Shown: positions 48,201 to 55,185 of the stretch, piece by piece
How positions within the stretch are numbered: the first letter of the stretch is position 1
How the letters are laid out: each line of letters starts with the position of its first letter
Origin: Pedobacter foliorum
GTDB lineage: Bacteria > Bacteroidota > Bacteroidia > Sphingobacteriales > Sphingobacteriaceae
Length of the DNA: 64,000 bases
Assembly: GCF_013266735.1 (NCBI RefSeq)
Contig: NZ_JABSNU010000005.1
Span: forward strand, 62,001 to 126,000
Reading direction: 5' to 3'
Position numbers and translations under genes: made by a program
Notes under the pieces: model-generated
Told to the model about the DNA's origin: nothing
What the model saw: the letters and a program-made list of their open reading frames with translations, nothing else
The model's database searches: none

Positions 48201-48348
48201 TGCTTAAGCCATCTTTAATGTTAATCTGACTAAACTTTAAATTAGGAAACACCGGGGCGTTGGTTTTTTGTCCAAAAACATCCATTGTGGTTAGCGCAAA
48301 TAACCACATCACAATGAGGGAGAGTAATAGAGGAAGCTTTATTCTCAT
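45217..48348 (-). CDS. Two-component propeller sensor histidine kinase (cassette 2 system)
   Basis: A 1043-aa membrane sensor. After a signal peptide (ending DVFGQ), about 14 propeller repeats form two periplasmic beta-propellers (residues about 40-680; NGIIWIATSKGLNRYD, NNLWAGTTKGISRYNP). A Y_Y_Y-type domain (about 690-770) precedes one transmembrane helix (NLFIILCLLSIAVIIFIL, near 780). The His_kinase motif MRAQMNPHFIFNVLNS has H845; the ATPase domain has QPIIENAILHGL and VSDNGVGIGN. It lacks receiver and DNA-binding domains, so it needs a separate regulator, most likely the divergent LytTR protein at 48608. Such sensors often detect saccharides; the ligand is not known here. Confidence 0.92.
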   Translation of the reverse strand: MRIKLPLLLSLIVMWLFALTTMDVFGQKTNAPVFPNLKFSQINIKDGLSTNAVRCTYEDKNGIIWIATSKGLNRYDGASIKEFIHNPNDSTSICNNVVTYIVADTDGYLWLSTFGGLARFNPNTGKAKNFFHQEGNKNSLSGTWKCIPYLDSKGRLWLATDAGIQLFDYKTNTFTTYNAPEINKPDPKPAYNSFNLVREDEKKRLWALSAYGLYLIDEQNRNLKLYKQPTFNENIAFYQSKNGTIYLGQAEGGLKSFDPKLNTYQSIYQTLFQMPYLRVNDITEWSDNQQNNWLCIAAGGGFALMDIKTNQLKTYVSNNLNPTSLNAFSVFHITKDRQNRLWLSTDNGISIIDPNLQNFDNIPLYQQLNLNNPKLFGLPNNMLETDDYFYVTGYYGKGFYVFDKKWKLVKHVLQIPQNSKSALSKSINSIYKDNSNNLWFSTDSGLVKQHHGGYEIYLPPIDLTIKENLGVSKLYKRSDGLFWIRARQNGLYLFDPIKGRFIKQYKPDGINIDGPVYSGFMDKQNNLWAGTTKGISRYNPSNDAFSKIKILNKKGKESAIGWITDITEDNENVIWAVSDAGLLKIDKTKGIGLLIDHNDGLPENYLKRISIDTLGNLWIPSQQGIIKYDRKKSFIYFNINNGLPFQYEGHGFFEKDKQNNLLLSFSGFVTRFDPYHIKTNTDIPRAIFMDISIDGEETILQNINNEKKLIVPPGAKIINIQFALTNYTAAQENSYFYKIGKATKHWQQVENGNIALGIMPKGEYELYVKGSNNDDVFSKEEKLLIKVLPHWYETNLFIILCLLSIAVIIFILLKRRINFVRNQFLFKQKLSESELKAMRAQMNPHFIFNVLNSIEAYIMDNEKVIASRLIQKFASLSRLILENSTKNLVTADKEWKALVLYTELEAMRYSNSFSYEFIVAEQLQLKTLLLPPMLIQPIIENAILHGLIVENKSGAHLEVKLQTTNTTVCITVSDNGVGIGNSASTSKKIGGIKEKSMGIASVKERIEMINLQYQTTSAKISISEGDNSRGTVVIIYLPRLFSS

Positions 48349-48432
48349 TTGATTTAAGCGTTAACAGGAGATATACAAAATAACAAAATATTGTATTGAA
48401 TGCGAATATTATATCCTAATTGGAAGTACTAC

Positions 48433-48464
48433 TTCGCTCATTATTAAGTAGATTTCACTCATTA
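48433..48464 (+). promoter_or_regulatory. 21-bp-spaced direct repeat in the kinase/regulator divergent promoter region
   Basis: TTCGCTCATTA (48433-48443) and TTCACTCATTA (48454-48464) agree at 10 of 11 positions and start 21 bp apart. The second also matches the cassette 2 half-site TTCACTCATTG at 10 of 11. It lies between the divergent kinase and LytTR genes, so one regulator probably controls itself and the cassette. Confidence 0.65.
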
Positions 48465-48607
48465 TATAGAAATATGACCAGTAAGCTTTATAAGTTTGAT
48501 CAAGCAAATCAAACAACATTAAAACGAGGATAATTGTCATGCTAAAAATGTTGAATGGATTAATTGTTTAGAAAAAAAAGACGAAATTTAATTATAAAAA
48601 TTAAGTA

Positions 48608-49330
48608 ATGTTAAAGGTTGCTATATTAGACGATGAGGTTAAGGGTAGTAAATTACTCTGTCAAAAGCTTGAGTTTTTTGAGGATGAGTTGCAGGTGGTT
48701 TGCATTTTTAATCAACCCGCCAAAGCATTGCATACCATTACTGAGCTAAAACCAGATGTACTTTTTTTGGATGTAGAAATGCCGGGAATGAATGGTTTTC
48801 AGTTTTTAGAACGCCTTGGTAGCTTTGATTTTGAAGTGATATTTACTACCGCATATGACAGTTACACGCTCGAAGCACTTCGTTTAAGTGCTGTTGATTA
48901 TTTACTTAAGCCTATTGATCAAGAAGAGCTGAAAGCAGCGATTACCAGATTAAGAAAAAGAGTAGTTGAAAAATCAGGTATCAAGGCTGTAAAAAAGGAA
49001 AAAGGAAATAGCAACCGCTTGGCTTTAACCACCGCAGAGGGGGTCTACTTTGTTGATAAGACCAATATCATAAAAATTGAGGCCATGAGTAACTACAGTG
49101 TTTTCATATTGGCTGACACCAAGAAAATTGTGGTATCCAAAACCCTTAAGGAATTTGAGACCATTTTAGATGACGAGTTTTTCATTCGAATTAGCCGTTC
49201 AATGATCATCAATTTAAATTATGTAGTTAAATATCGTAAAGGCGACGGGGGAACTGTGGAACTTTCTGATGGTTCCGAAGTAGAGGTTTCAGTTCAGAGA
49301 AAGGATAGCCTTTTACAAAAACTATTCTGA
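48608..49330 (+). CDS. LytTR family response regulator (cassette 2 system)
   Basis: A 240-aa regulator. Receiver domain: DDE at 8-10, phospho-acceptor D55 in LFLDVEMPGMNG, FTTAY, and the Lys in YLLKPIDQEE. The LytTR DNA-binding domain (about 140-240) includes IIKIEAMSNYSVF and FIRISRSMIINL. It is divergent from the propeller kinase gene (259 bp between starts), which lacks its own output domain. The shared 21-bp-spaced motif in this intergenic region and before cassette 2 links regulator, kinase and cassette. A terminator-like hairpin at 49466-49490 lies downstream. Confidence 0.92.
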   Translation: MLKVAILDDEVKGSKLLCQKLEFFEDELQVVCIFNQPAKALHTITELKPDVLFLDVEMPGMNGFQFLERLGSFDFEVIFTTAYDSYTLEALRLSAVDYLLKPIDQEELKAAITRLRKRVVEKSGIKAVKKEKGNSNRLALTTAEGVYFVDKTNIIKIEAMSNYSVFILADTKKIVVSKTLKEFETILDDEFFIRISRSMIINLNYVVKYRKGDGGTVELSDGSEVEVSVQRKDSLLQKLF

Positions 49331-49465
49331 TATAGTCGCAATAGTTCTTCGGGGTCCCGAAGCTGCATTCTTCATGCAATATTTTATGATCTCATATAAA
49401 ACGATTTCACATTGTGAGATTTGGTATTTCTATATAATCATTCCGATAAGTCTGCCCTGTCAATA

Positions 49466-49490
49466 GGTGTTCTTCGAACACTTTTTTTTT
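49466..49490 (+). terminator. Rho-independent terminator or attenuator upstream of susC
   Basis: GTGTTC-TTC-GAACAC (49467-49481) is followed directly by nine T residues. It lies 136 bp after the LytTR regulator stop and 77 bp before susC. It may end the regulator transcript or act as an attenuator in a long susC leader. Confidence 0.7.
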
Positions 49491-49566
49491 AGCTAACTGG
49501 TTAAATTGCCTGCCATCGTCCATAGAATAATGGACTAGCTAATATTATTCATTCAAAAACTGAAGC

Positions 49567-52500
49567 ATGAAATTAAGATTACTATTCAAAATGATCTTCC
49601 TGTTGCTTTTTTGTTATGGAGCAGTTGCCCAGAACAAGAAAATATCAGGACAAGTGACCGATTCCGATGGCGGCGGGCCGCTACCGGGTGTTAGTGTAAA
49701 AGTTAGGGGGAAGCAGCAGGGTACGGTAACAGGGCCTGATGGGAAATATATTCTGGAAGCGGCAGAGGGTGTTATCCTTGAGTTTGCTTACGTTGGATAT
49801 GTTGGGCAAACCAGAACTGTGGGTAATGACCCGATTATTAATGTGGTACTAAGTGGCGAAAATAAATCACTTACCGAAGTGGTAGTAACTGCATTTGGTA
49901 TCAACAGGGCAAGCCGAACAAATGGCTATTCGGTTGCTCAGGTTGGGGGCGAAGAAATCAACAGGGCATCCCCTTTAAATCTAATGGCAGGTTTACAAGG
50001 CAAGGTGGCCGGTGTTGATATCTCTGCCACTTCGGGTTCACCAGGCGGATCCAGCAAAACGGTCATCAGGGGGTTCTCCTCAATCGCTGGCAGCAACCAG
50101 CCTTTGTATGTTATTGATGGTGTGCCAGTAAACAACTCGAGGCCAGGTGATGCTTCACCTGTGAACAGTCTTGGAGATTTAAAAGAGAGTTATGATTTTG
50201 GTAATGCTGCCAATGACATCAATCCGGGAGATATAGAGACAATCAGTATCCTAAAAGGAGCCGCAGCAAGTTCTCTCTATGGATCTAGGGCTTCTAATGG
50301 TGTCATTTTGATCACCACTAAAAAAGGAAAAGCAGGTGCTTTTAAAGTTGATGTTAGTTCTGCTGCGGCTTTTTCGCAAGTAACCAATGTGCCCAAACTA
50401 CAGGATAAATACGGACAAGGCTTTGCCTACGAAAGTTGGGTTGCTGAAAACGGTAGCTGGGGAGCAAGATTTGACGGGAAAACACGGGATTGGGGATCTG
50501 AAGTAGATGGAGAACGTTTGTCGCAGACTTTTGTGGCAGCAAAGAATAGCTTTAAAGATGCCTTTGATACTAGCCAGGAATATAATAATACAATCTCTTT
50601 CAGTGGAGGTACTGATCAATCAACATTTAGGCTTTCTTACGGAAATGTAAATAGCGATGGTATTTTGCCCGGTTCAAGTGATGTATATAAAAGAAATACA
50701 ATCAGCTTAAACGGATCTACTAAGTTTAAGGACTTATCCATAACTGCAGGTTTAAATTACCTTGGAAAGAATACCAGAACGGTACAAACAGGTCAGGCAA
50801 ATTCAGGAGTAGGCTCTTCTTTTTATGAAGATATCCTACAGATCCCAGTTAATTTTGAGATTTCAAAATTCAAAGACTACAAAAATAAATACTTCGATGT
50901 AGATGGCTTCTATAGCCCTTTTACTCAGAATCCATACTATTCTATTTTCGAAAACGGCGCTACATTTAAAAGCGACAGGTTTTATGGGAACATTGACCTG
51001 AAAATAAAACCATTGGAATGGTTAACCCTTCAATTTCAACAAGGCGTGGATGTGAGTAATATCGTTGATAAGATCTGGAATGCCAAGAACTCGCCAACGC
51101 CCGGATCATGGGCCGGAGGGGGTAACGATGAGCAAATTGTTAGACAGGCAAGTGTTGGAAATGTTGTTGATGGTTCAGAAAAATACTTTGAGTTCGATTC
51201 CAAGCTGAATGCGCTGTTTGATCATAAATTCTCAGATCGGTTTGATGTGACGGGATTGGTTGGTTTAAACTTTAACGACAGGGGTTCAAGAGTTTTATAT
51301 ACAGGCATCGAAGATCTGCTGATTCCCGGTTTATTTCAAATTGATAACTCAGGAAATGCCCCAACCAGCAGTCAGACCAGTAAGGAGCGCAGGCTTTTCG
51401 GCGCATATGCCTCTGCAACCTTAGGATATGATTCTTTTGCATATTTAACTTTGAATGCAAGAAACGATTGGAGTTCAACCCTGCCTAGCGCACAAAGAAG
51501 CTATTTCTATCCTGGTGCCAATCTTTCGTTGATCTTGTCTCGTCTTATAGACATGAGTAGTGCTAAAGTTTCATTATTAAAACTAAGAGTGGCCTATGGT
51601 AAAACCGGAAGTGATACGGATCCTTATAATGTGTTAAACATATTGAATAAAACCAATATTTCTTTAGGAGGAGTGGCTTATACCTCATTCCCTTTTGGAG
51701 GAGTTGGTGGTTATAGTATTTCCAATACTTTAAAAAATAACAAACTGAGACCGGAGATCAGTACAGAAACTGAATTTGGAACCGAGATAAAGCTTTTTGA
51801 TAATCGTCTTGGGCTTGATATCTCTTATTACAACCGGGTTACCAATGATCAGATCCTGCCAATTGTGGCTTCACCATCTACAGGAGTAAATTTTAGGGTA
51901 GTAAACTTTGGGAAGGTACGCAACAGAGGTATTGAGATTTCACTTACCGGAGTTCCGATAAGAACTGATGATATGACCTGGAACATTGGATATACTTTTA
52001 CAAGAAACAGAAATGTTGTTCTCGAATTGCCGGATGGACTGAGCAAAGTTGTACTAAACGCTGCATATGATGCTCAGTTTGTGGCCAAGGTTGGTCAACC
52101 TTTAGGTGTATTTGAAGCCCCTGTGCCACTTTACGATCCTGAGGGCCACATTGTGGTAAGTTCTAACGGATTTCCGGCCTCTGCCCCTGATCTGGGTACC
52201 TATGGTTCATCCCAACGCGATTTTGTGATGGGTTTTACCAACACTTTTACCTATAAGGATTTTATGCTCGGCTTTACATTGGATTTTAAAAAGGGAGGCT
52301 TATTCTATTCAGGCACAGCAGATTTGTTAAATTTTGTGGGTAATGCGGCGAATACGGTTTTTAACGACAGACGTACATTTATTGTACCTAATTCTGTGGT
52401 AAGAGTAGTGGATGGTGAGGGTAAAACGACTTATGTAGAAAATACAAATCCGATTACCGAGAACAACATCTATTCTTATTATTATACCAACTCAGGAAGG

Positions 52501-52782
52501 GCAGTTTCTTATAAGAACATGATTGTTGACAGAACTTATCTAAAGTTAAGAGATCTTACACTGGGGTATTCTTTACCTAAAAAAGTTGCAAGAAGGATAG
52601 GGACTGACCGGGCCATGATCACCCTATACGGTAGAAATTTGCTTACCTGGCTGCCAAAACAAAATATAACCATAGATCCGGAGGTTTCAAATTTCGGCAA
52701 TGACCTTTCCAGTGAATTCGGAGAGTTCAGAACAGGTCCATCTACAAGGAATTTCGGTGTTTCTTTAAGCCTAACCTTTTAG
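49567..52782 (+). CDS. susC: SusC/RagA family TonB-linked outer-membrane transporter
   Basis: A 1071-aa outer-membrane transporter with signal peptide (ending GAVAQ). The N-terminal carboxypeptidase-like domain (GQVTDSDGGGPLPGVSVKV) is followed by the TonB-box region (LTEVVVTAFG), the plug (LQGKVAGVDIS, PLYVIDGVPV, ILKGAAASSLYGSRASNGV) and a 22-strand-type barrel ending in Phe (GVSLSLTF). It imports a glycan or other large nutrient captured by the SusD lipoprotein encoded 23 bp downstream. The substrate is not identifiable because no glycoside hydrolase follows in the operon. Upstream hairpins at about 49348-49490 suggest leader control. Confidence 0.94.
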   Translation: MKLRLLFKMIFLLLFCYGAVAQNKKISGQVTDSDGGGPLPGVSVKVRGKQQGTVTGPDGKYILEAAEGVILEFAYVGYVGQTRTVGNDPIINVVLSGENKSLTEVVVTAFGINRASRTNGYSVAQVGGEEINRASPLNLMAGLQGKVAGVDISATSGSPGGSSKTVIRGFSSIAGSNQPLYVIDGVPVNNSRPGDASPVNSLGDLKESYDFGNAANDINPGDIETISILKGAAASSLYGSRASNGVILITTKKGKAGAFKVDVSSAAAFSQVTNVPKLQDKYGQGFAYESWVAENGSWGARFDGKTRDWGSEVDGERLSQTFVAAKNSFKDAFDTSQEYNNTISFSGGTDQSTFRLSYGNVNSDGILPGSSDVYKRNTISLNGSTKFKDLSITAGLNYLGKNTRTVQTGQANSGVGSSFYEDILQIPVNFEISKFKDYKNKYFDVDGFYSPFTQNPYYSIFENGATFKSDRFYGNIDLKIKPLEWLTLQFQQGVDVSNIVDKIWNAKNSPTPGSWAGGGNDEQIVRQASVGNVVDGSEKYFEFDSKLNALFDHKFSDRFDVTGLVGLNFNDRGSRVLYTGIEDLLIPGLFQIDNSGNAPTSSQTSKERRLFGAYASATLGYDSFAYLTLNARNDWSSTLPSAQRSYFYPGANLSLILSRLIDMSSAKVSLLKLRVAYGKTGSDTDPYNVLNILNKTNISLGGVAYTSFPFGGVGGYSISNTLKNNKLRPEISTETEFGTEIKLFDNRLGLDISYYNRVTNDQILPIVASPSTGVNFRVVNFGKVRNRGIEISLTGVPIRTDDMTWNIGYTFTRNRNVVLELPDGLSKVVLNAAYDAQFVAKVGQPLGVFEAPVPLYDPEGHIVVSSNGFPASAPDLGTYGSSQRDFVMGFTNTFTYKDFMLGFTLDFKKGGLFYSGTADLLNFVGNAANTVFNDRRTFIVPNSVVRVVDGEGKTTYVENTNPITENNIYSYYYTNSGRAVSYKNMIVDRTYLKLRDLTLGYSLPKKVARRIGTDRAMITLYGRNLLTWLPKQNITIDPEVSNFGNDLSSEFGEFRTGPSTRNFGVSLSLTF

Positions 52783-52805
52783 TCATCATTTAATTGTGTA
52801 TACAA

Positions 52806-54311
52806 ATGAAAAATTTAAATAAAGTCACTATCGCATTTTTACTTGCAGGATTCATAGCAAGTACCGGGTGCAACAAGTTGGATATAAATATAGATCCCAA
52901 TAACCCATTGGTTGAAAAAGCAAATGCGGAATCACTGATCCCTTCGGGGGTAGTTTCAACAGCAGGAAGAGTTGGTGGGGATTTGTCGATTGTTGGTGGA
53001 CTATGGGCTCAGTATTGGACACAAAACAACTCTTCAAGTCAATACATCTCGGTTGATACTTATGATGTCCCTAATTCATCGGCTTTTGTCAATGGGCCAT
53101 ATCAGGAGCTTTATTCGGGAGCACTGGCAGATTACCAGCTGGCAATTGAGAAAGCTGTTGCTGCAAAAGATTGGCGCTATAATCTCATGGCTACCGTTAT
53201 GCGCGCCTATACCTATCAAGTTCTTGTAGATTTGTTTGATAAAGTTCCCTATACGGAAGCCTTAAAAGTAGGCACATTTTTGCAACCCAAGTTTGATGAT
53301 GGGTATACCATTTACAAATCATTGATTCAAGAGATCGATGCAGCCCTGGCCAAGGATTTCATGAATACACCGCATCTCGCTACCGATACCAGGATCGATC
53401 TGGTTTTTGGCGACAATGGGAATGCTTCCTTTGAAGATCAAATGGAAAACTGGGAAAGATTTGCTAATACCTTAAAGCTCAAAATGTACTTACGAATGGC
53501 GTATGTAAAGCCGGCAGAGGCTGAGGCCGGTATCACCGCAATGTATGATGGAGATACGGAGTTTTTAAACATCAATGCAGGCGTGTCCGCGTATCAGAAT
53601 GTCCCTAATAAAAGCAATCCTTTGTTTGAATACAATTTCAGAAGACTGAACACAACAGATAACCTGAAAGCGAGTGTAACACTGGTAAGCTGGCTGGAGC
53701 AAAACGCTGATCCCCGTGCCCAGGTTTATTTTGGAGCAGATAGTCCTGTTCCTGCAATTAATCAAGGTGATTTTTGGAATCAAAGTAACCATCCCGAATA
53801 TTTTGATGCTGTAGTTCCAGTTATTGCGCCTACAGCCCCGGTTTGGTTCATCACCAAGGCAGAGTCTTGTTTTATGCAGGCAGAGTTTTTGGAGCGCTAT
53901 TACGGAGGTGATAACGCAGAATCAAAGTACAACGATGGGGTAACAGCTGCATTCACAAACCTTGGTTTAGCTAGTCCGACAGATTTGTTGGCCGGTCCAT
54001 ATAAATATCCTAAAAATGCCAATCTCGAGACAAAAATAGAGAAGATAATTGTTCAGAAGTGGGCCTCACTATTTGGTTCCCACGCTTTAGAAGCTTTTTT
54101 TGAACAAAACAGAACAGGATATCCAAAAATTAGTCCAGTGTATTCAACAGAGCCGGGCTATCAGCCAGGTACTTTAGTGTATGCATCCAGGGGTGTTACC
54201 GGTGAAGGAAATTTCCCCAGAAGGTTAGTTTATCCAGACTATGAAAAAAGTAGAAATACCAATACACCGGCTGAAGTGCCGATTTACACCAAAGTTTGGT
54301 GGGGAAAATAA
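52806..54311 (+). CDS. susD: SusD/RagB family nutrient-binding outer-membrane lipoprotein
   Basis: A 501-aa lipoprotein starting at ATG 52806; the TTG at 52794 is less likely. The lipobox gives C near residue 22 (IASTGC), followed by NKLDINIDPNNP, typical of the SusD-like_2 branch. TPR-like helices frame the binding face (KAESCFMQAEFLERYYGG, IEKIIVQKWASLFG). It caps the SusC barrel encoded just upstream and delivers ligand to it. Members of this branch often handle non-starch substrates, including peptides, so glycan specificity should not be assumed. Confidence 0.93.
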   Translation: MKNLNKVTIAFLLAGFIASTGCNKLDINIDPNNPLVEKANAESLIPSGVVSTAGRVGGDLSIVGGLWAQYWTQNNSSSQYISVDTYDVPNSSAFVNGPYQELYSGALADYQLAIEKAVAAKDWRYNLMATVMRAYTYQVLVDLFDKVPYTEALKVGTFLQPKFDDGYTIYKSLIQEIDAALAKDFMNTPHLATDTRIDLVFGDNGNASFEDQMENWERFANTLKLKMYLRMAYVKPAEAEAGITAMYDGDTEFLNINAGVSAYQNVPNKSNPLFEYNFRRLNTTDNLKASVTLVSWLEQNADPRAQVYFGADSPVPAINQGDFWNQSNHPEYFDAVVPVIAPTAPVWFITKAESCFMQAEFLERYYGGDNAESKYNDGVTAAFTNLGLASPTDLLAGPYKYPKNANLETKIEKIIVQKWASLFGSHALEAFFEQNRTGYPKISPVYSTEPGYQPGTLVYASRGVTGEGNFPRRLVYPDYEKSRNTNTPAEVPIYTKVWWGK

Positions 54312-54334
54312 TTTTTTAAACAAAAGAAATTCAA

Positions 54335-54829
54335 ATGAAAACTAAGCATAATAAAATATTGACGTTAATGTTAACGCTTACGGCAGTGGTCTTTTATACC
54401 GGTTGTAAAAAGGATGTAGATTATGGAGGAACTAAAATGGAAAAAATGTCTGGTGACTGGCATGTATCTGTCGACAATTCTACAAGGCGTTATACCTTGT
54501 ATAGTTTCAATACTGCAGACAATAGTGCAACGCAGTTTTGGATTCAAAGTACATCCCTCAGAGCCGGAACAAAGAACATAGCAATTAAAGGAAAGATCAA
54601 TGTAGACCTTGCGAGTCAGACTTTCTCTGCATCAAATGTTACTAATCTTGGAACTGGAGCTGTTTACACCAGTTTCAGTGTGTCAAATGGCCGGATCATC
54701 ACCAACGGTACTGTTGGTCCGGGATCTGGTACACCAACTGATTCAATCGTATTTGATCTGAACATTGATGGGGCTACGTTCAAAGTAACAGGAAGACATA
54801 AAACAGGATTTGTGGAGGATAGACCGTAA
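54335..54829 (+). CDS. Small SusCD-associated lipoprotein, putative lipid-binding (PF12888-like)
   Basis: A 164-aa lipoprotein with lipobox YTGC (C near 24) followed by KKDVDYGG. The mature part is beta-rich (DWHVSVDNSTRRYTLYSF, NIAIKGKINVDLASQTFSA), resembling the lipid-binding putative hydrolase family found after some SusC/SusD pairs. It lies 23 bp downstream of susD on the same strand, so it is most likely the third gene of that operon and sits on the outer membrane. No catalytic residues are obvious and the family name rests on weak evidence. The palindromic repeat 31 bp downstream marks the operon end. Confidence 0.65.
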   Translation: MKTKHNKILTLMLTLTAVVFYTGCKKDVDYGGTKMEKMSGDWHVSVDNSTRRYTLYSFNTADNSATQFWIQSTSLRAGTKNIAIKGKINVDLASQTFSASNVTNLGTGAVYTSFSVSNGRIITNGTVGPGSGTPTDSIVFDLNIDGATFKVTGRHKTGFVEDRP

Positions 54830-54860
54830 TAAATTAAGTGGGTATCCAATAAGGCCATGT

Positions 54861-55019
54861 CGTCATCCTGAATTTATTTCAGGACCTCGCACGAGAAAGA
54901 AAGCCTTGTAAGAGAAGGAAAACTTTGCACGAGAAAGAAAGCCTCGCAAGAGAAGGAAAGCCTTGTAAGAGAAGGAAAGCCTTGCTAGTGCGAGGTCCTG
55001 AAATAAATTCAGGATGACG
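54861..55019. repeat. Palindromic REP-like element with 31-bp perfect arms and internal tandem units
   Basis: Arms at 54861-54891 and 54989-55019 are perfectly complementary over 31 bp. Each arm is itself a hairpin (CCTGAA...TTCAGG). The interior carries about five imperfect 19-bp units of the form aagccttgtaagagaagga. The loop sequence agagaaagaaagcc and terminal CGTCATCCTGAA are shared with the elements at 611-870. With its flanks it fills most of the 356-bp gap between genes. Confidence 0.85.
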
Positions 55020-55045
55020 ATGAGTATAATCAATGAGTATAATCA
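55020..55045. repeat. Two tandem copies of a 13-bp unit
   Basis: ATGAGTATAATCA occurs twice in tandem, immediately after the palindromic element. Confidence 0.7.
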
Positions 55046-55185
55046 AATAGCAGTTAAACCTTTGTGGATACCCCTCTTTATTTTGAATCAATCCTCTTGG
55101 TTGTTGATTTCAATCAACAGATTAAAATATAGATTCATTTTTATTATATTTAATCGTTGTTTCTGTTGAATAAAAACTGCTCGGT

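Noticed and set aside
49348-49362. tRNA-like or riboswitch-like fold at the GGGGTCCCGAAG hairpin
   Set aside because: No acceptor, anticodon or known riboswitch core could be assembled around it; it is only a short stem.
54861-55019. Possible CRISPR array because of repeated units
   Set aside because: The units are contiguous 19-bp imperfect repeats inside a palindrome, with no unique spacers and no cas genes.
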